A stretch of 64,000 bases of DNA from Ruegeria sp. EL01 (GCF_900313035.1 NZ_OMPS01000037.1:1-64000), one strand, 5' to 3'; positions 44,233 through 55,236 are shown, counted from the stretch's first letter. Notes: generated from the sequence alone by a model not told the origin. Made by a program: numbers and translations.

Positions 44233-44622
44233 TTAGACGCGGCGACGCTTCGGCGGGCGGCAACCATTGTGCGCAATCGGCGTCACGTCGCGGATCGACG
44301 TGATGTTGAAGCCCACGGCAGCCAGCGCGCGCAGTGCCGATTCACGACCCGAACCGGGGCCCTGAACTTCGACTTCCAGCGTCTTTACGCCGTGATCCTG
44401 CGCCTTCTTGCCGGCGTCTTCCGCAGCCATCTGAGCAGCATACGGAGTAGATTTACGCGACCCCTTGAACCCCATGGTCCCGGCCGACGACCATGCAATG
44501 GCATTGCCCTGCACGTCCGAGATCAGGATCTTGGTGTTGTTGAAGGTCGAATTCACATGGGCGACGCCCGATGCGATATTCTTGCGCTCTTTTTTCTTGG
44601 TACGAGTCTTTTCGCGTGCCAT
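44233..44622 (-). CDS. rpsK: 30S ribosomal protein S11
   Basis: 129 residues. [16 protein letters not shown] at the start, [24 protein letters not shown] [19 protein letters not shown], and the basic C-terminus [12 protein letters not shown] are hallmark S11 sequence. It lines the mRNA exit region of the small subunit. It follows rpsM by 14 bases. Confidence 0.98.
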   Translation of the reverse strand: MAREKTRTKKKERKNIASGVAHVNSTFNNTKILISDVQGNAIAWSSAGTMGFKGSRKSTPYAAQMAAEDAGKKAQDHGVKTLEVEVQGPGSGRESALRALAAVGFNITSIRDVTPIAHNGCRPPKRRRV

Positions 44623-44636
44623 CAGTCAGACCCCCC

Positions 44637-45005
44637 TTATTTCTTTTTACCGGCAATGGCCTTTGCGGGGCCTTTGCGAGTACGAGCGTTGGTGTGAGTA
44701 CGCTGACCGCGAACGGGCAGGTTACGACGATGGCGCAGACCGCGATAGCAGCCCAGATCCATCAGGCGCTTGACGTTCATCTGAACTTCACGACGCAGGT
44801 CACCTTCAACGGTGAAGTTCGCGTCGATGTGCTCGCGGATGGCCAGAACTTCGGCATCCGACAGTTCATTGACACGACGCGATGCGTCGATGCCTACGGC
44901 TTCGCAGATGGCCTGCGCCGAGGTGTTGCCGATACCGGTAATATATGTGAGGGCGATAGGTACCCGCTTTGCAGTCGGGATGTTTACGCCGGCAATACGT
45001 GCCAC
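44637..45005 (-). CDS. rpsM: 30S ribosomal protein S13
   Basis: 122 residues, full length: [20 protein letters not shown], helix-two-turn-helix region, and [20 protein letters not shown] with the basic tail ending AGKKK. It contacts the P-site tRNA and the L5 bridge. First gene of the alpha operon here, since a GT87-like gene separates it from adk; a promoter-like pair of boxes is found at 45162-45190. Confidence 0.98.
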   Translation of the reverse strand: MARIAGVNIPTAKRVPIALTYITGIGNTSAQAICEAVGIDASRRVNELSDAEVLAIREHIDANFTVEGDLRREVQMNVKRLMDLGCYRGLRHRRNLPVRGQRTHTNARTRKGPAKAIAGKKK

Positions 45006-45161
45006 GTGTCACTTTCCTTTTTTGTTGCGGTTCCGTAGCTCCGGAACCTTTTTTCACAACATAGGCCCGAAGCGCAAAGCGACGAGCTGCAGCTGATTCA
45101 GATGGCGATTCAAGGCGGAAAAAATCCGGACCAAGGAATCGCTTCTCCGCTGAGATAGCGC

Positions 45162-45190
45162 TGGTTAGGGGTAAACGCCATAGCCGTCAA
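45162..45190 (-). promoter_or_regulatory. Putative promoter of rpsM-rpsK-rpoA-rplQ
   Basis: On the minus strand TTGACG (45185-45190) and TAACCA (45162-45167) are 17 bases apart, 157 bases before the rpsM start. It would be needed because the segment is detached from adk. The -10 is a weak match. Confidence 0.4.
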
Positions 45191-45285
45191 GAGGAAGTGC
45201 TCAGATTATGCGCAACAAGACCTTTGGTCACCTTTTTTAACGCCTAAAACCAACGCACTTCTTCTGTCCTCCAGTGGTGAAATTC

Positions 45286-46458
45286 TTACGGCTCCACCCG
45301 CGTCCGAGGTAGATGATAGAGCACGAACAGCAGGACAAATGGCGCCAATTGAACCCTGAAAGCAAGCGCGCCCAATGCGCTTAATAGAGGCAATAGCCAA
45401 ACGACTGCAATCACAACGGGCTCCCGTTGCCGAAAGCGCCCGGAAAGCAGGTGATGGTCGCCCTCAAACCACAACGCCGCTGCAAATTGCAACATGACCA
45501 GGTCATAAACAAAGCTGTACGGCAAAAGCAGCAGAGTACCCAACACCAGCCAGAGAACCCAGTGGCTTTGGCTCTGGCTTCGGCCAGGCCAGCGCAGGAT
45601 GAGCAAGACGAGGCAAATCGACGCGAACGCAACATGAAACAAATAGGATTGACCGGTCCCAAAATCCCAAAGACGCCCTTGCATGAATGAGCTTGGCATC
45701 ATCCATTGGACGGGTCCCTCCCACGTTTCAATGACGTGGACTTGCGCCTTTGACGTCACGGCCAGAAACAACTGCCACACCTCAACACCGTAGACAAACA
45801 CCGTGGCCGCGATTGCACCGACAAGAAAAACCGCACCCCATGCAATCACCTTGAAACGGCGCTGGGCGACCAACATCGGCAGAACGCAAAGACCCAGGTG
45901 CGGTTTTACGGCGACCATCGCCCAGATCAAACCAGCGCCAACGCTCCGCTTATTTAGCGTCAATGCGACTGCGGTCGTCATCAGGGATGAGATAAAAAAA
46001 CCGTTCTGACCCGCAACTATGTTCCAGACGCTGGCAGGCGAGAGGCATATAAACACCCCCCAAAACCATTTGAGCCCACATATACGAGTCGCCACAAAAA
46101 CGAGGCCCATTCCGGACAATGTCCAGATCAAGTAAGCGGGGAAATAAGAGAAAAGCGCAAGAAACTGCGAAACTGGCCACAATAACGGGGGATAGGACCA
46201 TCCGTGCACTGGATAGTCCGCTCCATGTAACTTCTTGATCTCCGCCCAATAGTCGTTGGGCTGAAACAGGATATCCCAGCGACCTTCCGAGATGAGTATG
46301 CCACCGGTATGGGTGTTCAGAAAATCCCGACCGACAACATGATCGCCAAAGTCATAGCCGTTTTGCGTCGTTACAAAATACAGGACCAACACAGCACAAC
46401 CGAGCAGGCTGACCAAGGTGAAGAAGAGGTACTTGTTGCACCGAACCATTTCAAACAC
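45286..46458 (-). CDS. GT87-like (DUF2029) membrane glycosyltransferase
   Basis: 390 residues with about ten hydrophobic segments. GRDFLNTHTGGILISEGRW near the N-terminus, HGWSYPPLLWPVSQFLALF and AGQNGFFISSLMTTAVAL fit the polyprenol-phosphate-dependent GT87 family: first-loop Asp followed by a YPP element and a GQNG element. Such enzymes transfer mannose or arabinose residues to extracytoplasmic acceptors. It stands alone between adk and rpsM, where the ribosomal cluster is normally continuous, and looks like an insertion. Sugar and acceptor unknown. Confidence 0.82.
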   Translation of the reverse strand: MFEMVRCNKYLFFTLVSLLGCAVLVLYFVTTQNGYDFGDHVVGRDFLNTHTGGILISEGRWDILFQPNDYWAEIKKLHGADYPVHGWSYPPLLWPVSQFLALFSYFPAYLIWTLSGMGLVFVATRICGLKWFWGVFICLSPASVWNIVAGQNGFFISSLMTTAVALTLNKRSVGAGLIWAMVAVKPHLGLCVLPMLVAQRRFKVIAWGAVFLVGAIAATVFVYGVEVWQLFLAVTSKAQVHVIETWEGPVQWMMPSSFMQGRLWDFGTGQSYLFHVAFASICLVLLILRWPGRSQSQSHWVLWLVLGTLLLLPYSFVYDLVMLQFAAALWFEGDHHLLSGRFRQREPVVIAVVWLLPLLSALGALAFRVQLAPFVLLFVLYHLPRTRVEP

Positions 46459-46576
46459 CGTTCGAACGTATTCTGGAAGAATGGATACCGACTTCAGCCC
46501 GAAATGCGACCTATCGTAACGACCAACCCCGCCTTTCAGATGCGGCGCTCAGGTGGGCGTAGCTTCGATTTTCTTG

Positions 46577-47235
46577 TCAGCCGTTAGATTTCACTGCCGC
46601 CAACACATCAGAGATCGCACCCTGAACCTCCTCAATCTCGCCCAGACCATTGATCTTCGAGAGCTGCCCATTGGCATAGTAGTAGCCAATCAGAGGAGAG
46701 GTCTTCTTGTAGTATTCCATCAAACGGGTGCGCAGGCTTTCTTCGTTGTCGTCGGCCCGACGTTTGAATTCGTTTTCCTTGCCGCAATTGGTGCAGTGCC
46801 CGTCTGCAGGGATGGGTTTGGTCATGTCGTTATAGACCTCACCGCAACCGGCGCATGTCGAGCGGGCCGTGATGCGCTGAACCAGCGCCGCGTCATCAAC
46901 TTCCATCTCGATCACAACGTCCAGGCTCTCGCCCGTGCTGTTCAGCAACTCACCCAAAGCGTCCGCCTGAGCCAAAGTGCGTGGGAAGCCGTCAAAGATG
47001 AACCCACCGCCGGCGCCTTGCTCCAGCTTTTCGCGGATCAGCCCGATCACAATCTCGTCGGTGACGAGTTCGCCTTTGGCCATCACTTCGGCCACGCGCT
47101 TGCCCATCTCTGTGCCGCTGTCCTTGGCCTCTCGCAGCATGTCGCCGGTGCTCAGCTGCACCATGTTGCGGGTATCAACCAAGTGCCGCGCTTGCGTGCC
47201 TTTGCCTGCCCCTGGGGGGCCCAAAAGTATGATGT

Positions 47236-47239
<4 letters not shown>
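46577..47239 (-). CDS. adk: Adenylate kinase
   Basis: 220 residues. P-loop [23 protein letters not shown], and a long LID domain with four Cys ([10 protein letters not shown] and [11 protein letters not shown]) that would bind zinc, the long form of the enzyme. It interconverts ATP, ADP and AMP. It overlaps secY by 4 bases in the usual secY-adk order. Confidence 0.97.
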
Positions 47240-48600
<1,361 letters not shown>

Positions 48601-48709
48601 AAATCGGTCTCTCTTATGCAAACACCGCCCGGAACCGTTTTCCGGCTCGGGCGGCGTCTTGGAAAACTCTGAGGACTATGTAAGCGGGTCTTGGCCCGCT
48701 CACAAGCGC

Positions 48710-49183
48710 TTACTCTGCCGCAGCAGCTTTTGTGACCGCAAGTGATCCGCCCGCATTCTCGACCGCTTCAACAGCAGCTTTCGAAGCACCGGTGACTTCC
48801 AAGTTCACTTTCGCGCTGATTTCGCCTTTGGCCAGAACGCGGATGCCGTCCAGTTTGCGGCGCACCAGGCCAGAAGCAACCAATGCATCCTCGGTGATCG
48901 CAGCTTTGGCGTCCAGCTTGCCGGCTTCGACAAATTTCTGGATCAGGCCCAGGTTGATAACAGCAAATTCCTTGCGGTTCGGCTTGTTAAAGCCACGCTT
49001 TGGCAGGCGCTGGTACAGTGGCATCTGGCCGCCTTCGTAGCCATTGATGGCCACACCCGAACGGGATTTCTGACCCTTGATACCACGGCCACCCATTTTA
49101 CCTTTGCCGGAACCGGGTCCGCGGCCAACACGCGTGCGTTGTTTGGTGGCGCCTGGGTTGTCGCGCAATTCATTCAGTTTCAT
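48710..49183 (-). CDS. rplO: 50S ribosomal protein L15
   Basis: 157 residues: [54 protein letters not shown] are diagnostic. GGAG is just upstream. Transcription cannot simply come from rpmD, because two terminators and two unrelated genes lie between, so rplO-secY-adk needs its own promoter within 49184-49364; I could not identify a convincing one. Confidence 0.98.
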   Translation of the reverse strand: MKLNELRDNPGATKQRTRVGRGPGSGKGKMGGRGIKGQKSRSGVAINGYEGGQMPLYQRLPKRGFNKPNRKEFAVINLGLIQKFVEAGKLDAKAAITEDALVASGLVRRKLDGIRVLAKGEISAKVNLEVTGASKAAVEAVENAGGSLAVTKAAAAE

Positions 49184-49364
49184 TTCGCTTCTCCTAAGCC
49201 GGATGTGACCCCGAAGCGTAATGGGTCAACCACGGCATTTCTTGGTTTTGATTCTCGTGGACACGATGCCACCGGAGCCCGATACAGCCTTGTGCCCATG
49301 GTTGCAAGGTTTCTTGTATCGCATGGCTTGGTAGCCGCAATTTTGTGATCAGAACACCTAAACA

Positions 49365-49389
49365 CAAAAGAGGCGCCGTGCGGCGCCTC
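49365..49389 (-). terminator. Terminator after the DUF1127 gene
   Basis: GAGGCGCC (49370-49377) pairs with GGCGCCTC (49382-49389) around GTGC; on the minus strand the stem is followed by TTTTGTG. It lies 26 bases after the DUF1127 stop. Confidence 0.85.
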
Positions 49390-49415
49390 AAAGTTCGTGA
49401 ATCAGCCGGGCTGAT

Positions 49416-49631
49416 TTACGCGCAATATGCGTGCTCGCGCGCGATGTCTGCGATGTCGCAACGGCGGACACCGATATCGTCCAGCTCGCGTGTGCTCATA
49501 CGGTTGAGTTCGGTGTAGGTGCGGGTGTATTCGCTCGCCCGGGCGCGGTTTTCTTTTACGCGCTCGATCAGGTTTGCAAAACGGGCGCTCAGGTTGAAGC
49601 CGCCATGTGTCAGTGTTGCTGTGTGTGCCAT
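49416..49631 (-). CDS. DUF1127-domain small protein
   Basis: 71 residues. The C-terminal block YTELNRMSTRELDDIGVRRC, then DIADIAREHAY, is the DUF1127 signature. In Rhodobacter sphaeroides a protein of this class (CcaF1) acts as a small RNA-binding factor, and others affect phosphate and stress responses in Agrobacterium; a similar role here is inference. Monocistronic, with GGAAT-type ribosome-binding site, a possible promoter at 49703-49731 and a terminator at 49365. Confidence 0.9.
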   Translation of the reverse strand: MAHTATLTHGGFNLSARFANLIERVKENRARASEYTRTYTELNRMSTRELDDIGVRRCDIADIAREHAYCA

Positions 49632-49702
49632 ATCTCTATTCCTTTCGAATGTCGGGGCGTATTCCCCGATGTCACTTGTTTGTTCCTTATTCGGACAAGG
49701 CT

Positions 49703-49731
49703 GAGATAGGCGTGAGAGCTACCGCTAACAA
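49703..49731 (-). promoter_or_regulatory. Putative promoter of the DUF1127 gene
   Basis: On the minus strand TTGTTA (49726-49731) and TATCTC (49703-49708) are 17 bases apart, 72 bases before the ATG. Position is good; both boxes are moderate matches. Confidence 0.4.
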
Positions 49732-49871
49732 CACGCGTTTTGGTCTAACCGGTATGCATGCGGGGAATGGCAGCGCAAACCCCGCCTTGACTAGGAAAGT
49801 CTAACGAAACCCGGCGAGCAGGTCGTTGATGCTGTCGATCGCAAAGCCGCTAACGCAAACACCACACAGCG

Positions 49872-50228
49872 TCAGAGATTGGTGCCATCTGACACCTGAA
49901 GCAGCGTCCAATGCTTGGAATGTGCAACGACTTTGGCACCCTCCGACATCCGATCTTCGATTGCGCCCTTTTCATGCTTCGGGCAACCAATGAGAAAATA
50001 TCCGGCCTCAACCAGATCACTTGTGGCGTTGTTCTTCTTAATCCTCACGCAAACCTCTTCCTGCGTTGGGTAAGGATCGCCGACTTTCAGACCGGATACG
50101 AAAGGCTCCGTATAACCTTGTGTCGTGGGTTCAGACTCGTAACCCAGTACGTTTTCAGGTCTGCACGCAGATGCCGCAATGCCAATCATGGCAAAGGACA
50201 ACATCAAAAATAAATTCTTCAATATCAA
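49872..50228 (-). CDS. Putative lipoprotein
   Basis: Up to 118 residues. The N-terminus (LKNLFLMLSFAMIGIAASAC) is a lipoprotein signal with Cys at the end of ASAC. The start is a TTG, either 50228 or 50222, the second being better spaced from GAGGGAG. The mature part is short, with VCVRIKKNNATSDLVEAGYF and no recognised domain. It lies between the rpmD terminator and the DUF1127 gene, in one of the insertions that split the ribosomal cluster. Function unknown. Confidence 0.65.
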   Translation of the reverse strand: MILKNLFLMLSFAMIGIAASACRPENVLGYESEPTTQGYTEPFVSGLKVGDPYPTQEEVCVRIKKNNATSDLVEAGYFLIGCPKHEKGAIEDRMSEGAKVVAHSKHWTLLQVSDGTNL

Positions 50229-50324
50229 ATCTCCCTCAACTCATGGCTGAGTATGCATGGGGCAACTCTCGATACAACAGGCGTTTCAGCCATTTCCCCT
50301 TGGCCATATCTCCTAACCAAAAAA

Positions 50325-50351
50325 AACGCCCCCGACGACGTCGAGGGCGTT
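50325..50351 (-). terminator. Terminator after rpmD
   Basis: AACGCCC-C-CGAC pairs with GTCG-A-GGGCGTT (one mismatch); on the minus strand it is followed by eight T's (50317-50324). Starting 24 bases after the rpmD stop, it ends the spc-operon segment here. Confidence 0.85.
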
Positions 50352-50375
50352 TCTATTTCTTCAAAGATATCGCGC

Positions 50376-50564
50376 TTAGCCGCGTTCTTCGATGATCTCT
50401 ACCAGATGCGGGATCTTGTTGACCATGCCGCGGACCGAAGGCGTATCTTCCAACTCACGGGTTTTGTGCATCTTGTTCAGGCCCAGACCGATCAGGGTTG
50501 CGCGCTGTTCGGCGGGGCGGCGGATCGGGGAGCCGATCTGCTTGACGACGATGGTTTTTGCCAT
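50376..50564 (-). CDS. rpmD: 50S ribosomal protein L30
   Basis: 62 residues, full length: [20 protein letters not shown] and [24 protein letters not shown] lies directly upstream, 12 bases after rpsE. In most bacteria rplO follows at once; here the transcript stops at a terminator instead. Confidence 0.98.
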   Translation of the reverse strand: MAKTIVVKQIGSPIRRPAEQRATLIGLGLNKMHKTRELEDTPSVRGMVNKIPHLVEIIEERG

Positions 50565-50576
50565 AACGTGCTCTCC

Positions 50577-51146
50577 TTATGCTTCTGCTTCAGCAGCAGC
50601 TGGTGCTTCGTCCCGCTTGGGCAGGATGTCAGCAACCTTTTTGCCGCGACGCTGTGCGACCGAACGCGGGCTCTGCTCTTTGGTCAGGCCGTTGATGGTT
50701 GCGCGGATCATGTTGTACGGGTTCTGAGAGCCCAGCGACTTGGACACAACGTCCTTGACACCCAGCATTTCGAACACGGCACGCATCGGACCACCGGCGA
50801 TGATACCGGTACCTTCAGGTGCTGTGCGCATAACCACTTTACCGGCGCCGTGACGGCCTTCCATATCGTGGTGCAGGGTCCGACCTTCGCGCAGCTGCAC
50901 GCGGATCATCTGACGCTTGGCTTGTTCAGTCGCCTTACGGATGGCCTCGGGTACTTCTTTCGCTTTACCCTTGCCAAAGCCGACGCGGCCCTTCTGGTCG
51001 CCGACAACTACCAGAGCGGCGAAGCCAAAGCGCTTACCACCTTTTACGGTTTTCGACACACGGTTGATCGCAACCAGACGATCTGCGAATTCCGGAGTTT
51101 CGTCGCGGTCACGACCACGGCCCCGGCGGTTATCACGTTCTGCCAT
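50577..51146 (-). CDS. rpsE: 30S ribosomal protein S5
   Basis: 189 residues from ATG 51146 ([15 protein letters not shown]); an upstream in-frame start would add 29 unrelated residues. Double-stranded RNA-binding N-terminal domain with [17 protein letters not shown] and C-terminal domain with ENPYN-like [15 protein letters not shown]. Involved in decoding accuracy. It follows rplR after 116 bases, a larger gap than usual. Confidence 0.98.
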   Translation of the reverse strand: MAERDNRRGRGRDRDETPEFADRLVAINRVSKTVKGGKRFGFAALVVVGDQKGRVGFGKGKAKEVPEAIRKATEQAKRQMIRVQLREGRTLHHDMEGRHGAGKVVMRTAPEGTGIIAGGPMRAVFEMLGVKDVVSKSLGSQNPYNMIRATINGLTKEQSPRSVAQRRGKKVADILPKRDEAPAAAEAEA

Positions 51147-51262
51147 TTTGGCATCCCTTTTCTCTAGTGGCGCCATCAACGCCGTTTGTTCAATCCAAGT
51201 GAGCCCCGACTGATGCCGGGGCTCCTGGATCATCGGGGTGGCCGACTGGCCACCCTCAGGTT

Positions 51263-51622
51263 TTAGATCTTCAGACCACCTTCACGCGCAGCGTCGGCGA
51301 CAGCCTTCACTTTGCCGTGGAACAGGAAGCCACCACGATCGAAATAGGCCTCTTCGACACCTGCCTTCTTGGCACGTTCGGCGATGGCCACGCCCACTTT
51401 GGTGGCCGCTTCGACGTTGTTCTTGCCAACAACACCCAGATCCTTTTCCAGGGTCGAGGCCGAGGCCAGAGTCACGCCGCGTACGTCGTCGATCAGTTGA
51501 ACAGAAATGTTCTTGTTCGAACGGTGTACGGACAAACGCGGACGACCCGCGTTGACCTTGCGAAGTTTGTTCCGAACGCGCAGGCGGCGCTTCAGAAACA
51601 GGGTTCTTTTGCTGTTTGCCAT
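51263..51622 (-). CDS. rplR: 50S ribosomal protein L18
   Basis: 119 residues. [20 protein letters not shown] and [20 protein letters not shown], then the terminal [19 protein letters not shown] [15 protein letters not shown], identify L18, which binds 5S rRNA. It follows rplF by 11 bases. Confidence 0.98.
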   Translation of the reverse strand: MANSKRTLFLKRRLRVRNKLRKVNAGRPRLSVHRSNKNISVQLIDDVRGVTLASASTLEKDLGVVGKNNVEAATKVGVAIAERAKKAGVEEAYFDRGGFLFHGKVKAVADAAREGGLKI

Positions 51623-51633
51623 TGTTTGCGTCC

Positions 51634-52167
51634 TTACTTCTTCTTGCCTTCTTTGCGGAAGATGAACTCACCCTTGTAGCGGATGCCTTTGCCCTTGTAG
51701 GGCTCGGGACGGCGCCAGTCGCGGATTTTCGCCGCTACTTCGCCCACCTGCTGCTGGTCGTTTCCTTCCACAATGATCACAGTCTGCTTCGGTGCGGTGA
51801 TGGTGACACCTTCCGGAGCAACGAAATCAACGTCGTGGCTGTAGCCCAAGTTCAGCTTCAGGGTGTTGCCCTGCATCTGAGCCCGGTAACCAACACCCTG
51901 GATCTCCAGCTCTTTCTTGAAGCCTTCGGTCACACCGGCCACCAAGTTGGCGACCATCGTGCGGCTCATGCCCCACTGCTGGCGCGCGCGCTTGGACATA
52001 CCGCGAGGGTTGATTGTAACCACGTTATCTTCGACCGACAGCGTAACATCGTCGGTCGCGGTGAAACTGCGGGCGCCTTTCGGGCCTTTAACTTCGATGG
52101 TCTGGCCGGAAACCGATGCGGTTACACCGCTGGGCAGTTCGACCGGACGTTTACCAATACGAGACAT
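51634..52167 (-). CDS. rplF: 50S ribosomal protein L6
   Basis: 177 residues. [19 protein letters not shown] and the C-terminal [20 protein letters not shown] (20 residues) are the conserved ends; two L6 repeats lie between. It sits near the factor-binding site of the large subunit. Confidence 0.98.
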   Translation of the reverse strand: MSRIGKRPVELPSGVTASVSGQTIEVKGPKGARSFTATDDVTLSVEDNVVTINPRGMSKRARQQWGMSRTMVANLVAGVTEGFKKELEIQGVGYRAQMQGNTLKLNLGYSHDVDFVAPEGVTITAPKQTVIIVEGNDQQQVGEVAAKIRDWRRPEPYKGKGIRYKGEFIFRKEGKKK

Positions 52168-52179
52168 TGACAGACCTCC

Positions 52180-52572
52180 TTAGAAGACGGTGCAGAGCAC
52201 TTCGCCACCAACATTGTTGGTGCGTGCGTTCTGGTCCGACATCACACCTTTCGGAGTGCTGACAATCGACACACCCAGACCCTGACGGACCTGCGGGATG
52301 TCATTGACGCCCATGTAAACGCGACGACCGGGTTTCGAGACCCGCTTCAGTTCGCGAATAACAGGAGTGCCTTCGTAGTATTTCAGGCTGATTTCGATGG
52401 CCGGATGACCGTTGTTGCCGGTCGTCGCTTCATAGCCACGGATGTAACCTTCGTCCGCCAGCACGTCCAGGACCCAACCACGCAGCTTGGAAGCCGGGGT
52501 GGATACGGTGGACTTGCCACGCATTTGTGCGTTGCGGATGCGGGTGAGCATATCGCCGATAGGATCGTTCAT
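52180..52572 (-). CDS. rpsH: 30S ribosomal protein S8
   Basis: 130 residues. [20 protein letters not shown] and the C-terminal [18 protein letters not shown] are diagnostic; the last residues are [10 protein letters not shown]8 organises the central domain of 16S rRNA and in enteric bacteria represses the spc operon; autoregulation here is not shown by the sequence. Confidence 0.98.
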   Translation of the reverse strand: MNDPIGDMLTRIRNAQMRGKSTVSTPASKLRGWVLDVLADEGYIRGYEATTGNNGHPAIEISLKYYEGTPVIRELKRVSKPGRRVYMGVNDIPQVRQGLGVSIVSTPKGVMSDQNARTNNVGGEVLCTVF

Positions 52573-52585
52573 ATCATTCTCTCCC

Positions 52586-52891
52586 TTACCAGCTCGATTT
52601 CACCATGCCGGGGATCTGACCTGCAGAACCCAGCTCGCGCAGCGCAATACGGCTGACCTTCAGCTTACGGTAGTAAGCGTGGGGACGGCCGGTGAGCTGG
52701 CAGCGGTTGTGAAGACGGGTTGCCGAGCTGTTGCGCGGCAATTTCGCCAGTTTCAGACGCGCTTTGAAACGCTCTTCCATCGGCTTGCTTTCGTCATTCG
52801 CGATCTCTTTGAGCTCGGCACGCTTTGCGGCATATTTGGCCACCAGGCGCTCGCGCTTCTTTTCGCGTTCGATCATTGCTTTTTTAGCCAT
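52586..52891 (-). CDS. rpsN: 30S ribosomal protein S14
   Basis: 101 residues, the long zinc-free form: no CxxC pairs are present. [20 protein letters not shown] and [20 protein letters not shown] (20) are the conserved blocks, with GMVKSSW at the end. Confidence 0.98.
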   Translation of the reverse strand: MAKKAMIEREKKRERLVAKYAAKRAELKEIANDESKPMEERFKARLKLAKLPRNSSATRLHNRCQLTGRPHAYYRKLKVSRIALRELGSAGQIPGMVKSSW

Positions 52892-52910
52892 GTCTTAATC
52901 CTCCCGGCGC

Positions 52911-53471
52911 TCAGGCGTTGAACGGCATGTTGAAAGCTTTCAACAGTGCCTTGCCTTCAGCGTCGGTTTTCGCTGTGGTGGCAATTACGATATCCAGGCC
53001 CCAGACCTCATCGACTTTATCGAAGTCGATTTCCGGGAACACGATGTGCTCTTTCATGCCCATGGCAAAGTTGCCCTGACCATCAAAAGACGGCTTCACA
53101 CCGCGGAAGTCACGAATACGTGGCATCGCGATGGTGATCAGACGATCCAGGAATTCGTACATCCGGTCACCGCGCAGGGTTACCTTGGCACCCAGCGGCA
53201 TGTCTTCACGGACGCGGAAGCCCGCGATCGACTTTTTCGCCAGTGTCGCAACAGCCTGCTGACCTGCAATCGCCGTCAGATCCGCAACAGCCGCTTTGGC
53301 TTTCTTGGAATCACGAACAGCTTCTGCACCACAACCGATGTTCAGAACGATTTTTTCCAGCTTGGGCAGCTGCATGTCGTTCTCGTAGCCGAACTCTTCT
53401 TTCAGAGCGGCACGGATAGTTTCAGCGTACTGAGCTTTCAGACGCGGGGTGTAGTTTGCAGTATCAAGCAT
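52911..53471 (-). CDS. rplE: 50S ribosomal protein L5
   Basis: 186 residues. [36 protein letters not shown] and the C-terminal [18 protein letters not shown] are typical. L5 binds 5S rRNA and contacts P-site tRNA. It overlaps rplX by 8 bases. Confidence 0.98.
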   Translation of the reverse strand: MLDTANYTPRLKAQYAETIRAALKEEFGYENDMQLPKLEKIVLNIGCGAEAVRDSKKAKAAVADLTAIAGQQAVATLAKKSIAGFRVREDMPLGAKVTLRGDRMYEFLDRLITIAMPRIRDFRGVKPSFDGQGNFAMGMKEHIVFPEIDFDKVDEVWGLDIVIATTAKTDAEGKALLKAFNMPFNA

Positions 53472-53775
53472 CGATCACGTCCCCCGTGGTCTTGGCGAAG
53501 CGTACCTTCTTGTCGCCTTCCATGCGGAAGCCAACGCGGGTTGCTTTACCGTTTTTGTCCAGCAGAGCCAGGTTCGACAGTTCGATCGGGTTTGCCTGAG
53601 GCAGACGACCGCCCTGATTGTTCTGGGTCTGGCGGGTGTGGCGGATCGCGATGTTCACGCCATCAACGACAGCTTTACCGGCAGATGGGTCAACCGAGGT
53701 GATAGTCCCCTCTTTACCCTTGTCCTTACCGGCCAGCACGACGACCTTGTCGCCTTTGCGGAGTTTAGCAGCCAT
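53464..53775 (-). CDS. rplX: 50S ribosomal protein L24
   Basis: 103 residues. The KOW motif ([20 protein letters not shown], 20) at the N-terminus and [18 protein letters not shown] are conserved. One of the first proteins to bind 23S rRNA. Confidence 0.98.
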   Translation of the reverse strand: MAAKLRKGDKVVVLAGKDKGKEGTITSVDPSAGKAVVDGVNIAIRHTRQTQNNQGGRLPQANPIELSNLALLDKNGKATRVGFRMEGDKKVRFAKTTGDVIDA

Positions 53776-53777
53776 GA

Positions 53778-54146
53778 TTACAGCACCTCCGGAGCGAGCG
53801 AGATGATTTTCATGAAGTTCTTGCCACGCAATTCGCGAACAACGGGGCCAAAGATACGGGTACCGATCGGCTCGTTGTTGTTGTTCAGGATGACGGCGGC
53901 GTTGCGATCAAAACGGATCGCTGTGCCGTCTTCGCGACGGACTTCTTTGGCGGTGCGCACGACGACGGCTTTACGGACGTCACCTTTCTTTACGCGGCCG
54001 CGCGGGATGGCTTCCTTCACCGAGACGACGATAACGTCACCTACGGAGGCGTATTTACGCTTGGAACCACCCAGGACCTTGATGCACTGAACTCGGCGTG
54101 CGCCGGAGTTGTCAGCGACATCCAGATTGGTCTGCATCTGGATCAT
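53778..54146 (-). CDS. rplN: 50S ribosomal protein L14
   Basis: 122 residues, full length: [36 protein letters not shown], and the conserved C-terminus [12 protein letters not shown]. It forms an intersubunit bridge. 76 bases separate it from rpsQ. Confidence 0.98.
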   Translation of the reverse strand: MIQMQTNLDVADNSGARRVQCIKVLGGSKRKYASVGDVIVVSVKEAIPRGRVKKGDVRKAVVVRTAKEVRREDGTAIRFDRNAAVILNNNNEPIGTRIFGPVVRELRGKNFMKIISLAPEVL

Positions 54147-54222
54147 GTGGTTTCTCCCGACCTGTGGGGGCTGGTCTGGTTAAATCCCCCAGGGTTTCGA
54201 CAAATGGAAAAATCCTGAAAGC

Positions 54223-54453
54223 TTAAGCTTCCAGAACTTCCCAACGTTTCGTCTTCGATTTCGGCGCGCATTCGATGATGCGGACTGTGTCGCCGACCTT
54301 GAAGGCGTTCTTTTCATCGTGAGCCCGGTATTTCTTGGACTTACGAATGGTTTTCTTCAGAACCGGATGCGTAAAGCGGCGCTCGACGGAAACGGTTACA
54401 GTTTGGGCGTTGGCATCGCTTGTTACGGTGCCGGACAGGATACGCTTGGGCAT
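54223..54453 (-). CDS. rpsQ: 30S ribosomal protein S17
   Basis: 76 residues. [40 protein letters not shown] and the terminal [14 protein letters not shown] match S17, an early 16S-binding protein. Four bases after rpmC. Confidence 0.98.
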   Translation of the reverse strand: MPKRILSGTVTSDANAQTVTVSVERRFTHPVLKKTIRKSKKYRAHDEKNAFKVGDTVRIIECAPKSKTKRWEVLEA

Positions 54454-54457
54454 AGGA

Positions 54458-54664
54458 TTACTCCTCCGATGCCGCAGCAGCGGCCTTTTCGTTCAGAATG
54501 GTTTTGACACGGGCAGCATTGCGGCGGGCCGCTTTGATGCCGGCGGTGCTTTCCAGCTGACCGGTTGCCTGTTGAAAGCGCAGGTTAAAGCTTTCTTTCT
54601 TCAGGTTGGCCAGTTCCTCGCGGAGCTGGTCCGGGGTCTTGTCACGCAGTTCTTGGGCGTTCAT
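54458..54664 (-). CDS. rpmC: 50S ribosomal protein L29
   Basis: 68 residues. [20 protein letters not shown] and [14 protein letters not shown] are the L29 core; a short Ala/Glu tail follows. It now heads a separate transcription segment: the gene that should precede it, rplP, lies 3 kb away behind a terminator, and a good promoter is found at 54783-54811. Confidence 0.98.
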   Translation of the reverse strand: MNAQELRDKTPDQLREELANLKKESFNLRFQQATGQLESTAGIKAARRNAARVKTILNEKAAAAASEE

Positions 54665-54746
54665 CGCCTTTTTCCTTTGCTCAAAACACCAGAAGGCCCC
54701 TTACAGGGTCACCTTTGACCTGGTGGATGAATGATAGACATACGAA

Positions 54747-54767
54747 TCCCCCGACTCGGCCGGGGGA
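54747..54767 (-). promoter_or_regulatory. Hairpin in the rpmC leader
   Basis: TCCCCCG (54747-54753) pairs with CGGGGGA (54761-54767) around a 7-base loop. It lies just downstream of the predicted rpmC transcription start and 83 bases before the ATG, with no T run, so it belongs to the mRNA leader rather than a terminator. Could be a site for ribosomal-protein feedback; untested. Confidence 0.45.
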
Positions 54768-54782
54768 CACGCAAGATGCCGC

Positions 54783-54811
54783 TCTATAGGGGGTTCGGGG
54801 ATGGGTGGCAA
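54783..54811 (-). promoter_or_regulatory. Promoter of rpmC-rpsQ-rplN... segment
   Basis: On the minus strand TTGCCA (54806-54811), a 17-base spacer starting CCCATCCCC, and TATAGA (54783-54788). Both boxes are good sigma-70 matches. The spacer start is shared with the rplB promoter at 60509-60537. Confidence 0.7.
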
Positions 54812-54858
54812 GGGAAAGTTTAGTGCATCGGAATACAGGCAAACTAACTAAGTGAAAG

Positions 54859-55077
54859 TTATATCTGCTTGCAGGCTTCTATAGCTTGAAACATCACATA
54901 AAACGTTGCGCAAAACGTCACCGCCATAACAACAATTTCAGCTGGGGTGATGTTTCGCATTCCGCGCAATCCTACGATCGCCAGAATGCTCTCCCTCACG
55001 TTCCATCCCGTTCGATGAAGTAACAGCAAAAACAGCACCAACATGCCTCCCCAAAATACTGGAGCAGCAGTTTCCAT
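54859..55077 (-). CDS. Small membrane protein of unknown function
   Basis: 72 residues from ATG 55077. GTG 55125 with AAGGA upstream is an alternative, but the added 16 residues overlap the oxygenase remnant in another frame. Two membrane helices are visible (GGMLVLFLLLLH and EIVVMAVTFCATFYVMF). No family recognised. It is in the inserted block between cspA and rpmC. Confidence 0.45.
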   Translation of the reverse strand: METAAPVFWGGMLVLFLLLLHRTGWNVRESILAIVGLRGMRNITPAEIVVMAVTFCATFYVMFQAIEACKQI

Positions 55078-55101
55078 GGCCTGACTGACGCATGGGTTTA
55101 T

Positions 55102-55141
55102 CCCACTAGTAGTTAAAGCTAACACCGATCAAATCCTTCAT
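55102..55141 (-). pseudogene. Remnant of a 2OG-Fe(II) oxygenase 3' end
   Basis: On the minus strand this stretch reads MKDLIGVSFNY-stop-WD. The oxygenase at 55674-56294 ends RISVSFNYKWD. The last 30 or so bases of the two are nearly identical, with a few mostly silent changes and one that turns Lys (AAG) into a stop (TAG). It is a decayed second copy of the gene end, from a duplicate or tandem paralogue. Confidence 0.6.
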
Positions 55142-55203
55142 AGCGATCTCCATCTGTGTGTTGCCCTGTGGTCAATCGCAATGTTGGCACCATATTCCAC
55201 AAA

Positions 55204-55236
55204 CGCAAAACGCGGCCTCGTTTACACGAGACCGCG
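55204..55236 (-). terminator. Terminator after cspA
   Basis: CGCGGCCTCGT (55211-55221) and ACGAGACCGCG (55226-55236) form an 11-bp stem with one G-U pair; on the minus strand TTTTGCGTTT follows. It lies 26 bases after the cspA stop. Confidence 0.85.

Noticed and set aside
55106..55141. 11-residue leader peptide gene before the small membrane protein
   Set aside because: It has GGAGA in front of its ATG, but its near-identity with the oxygenase 3' end makes a remnant the simpler explanation.
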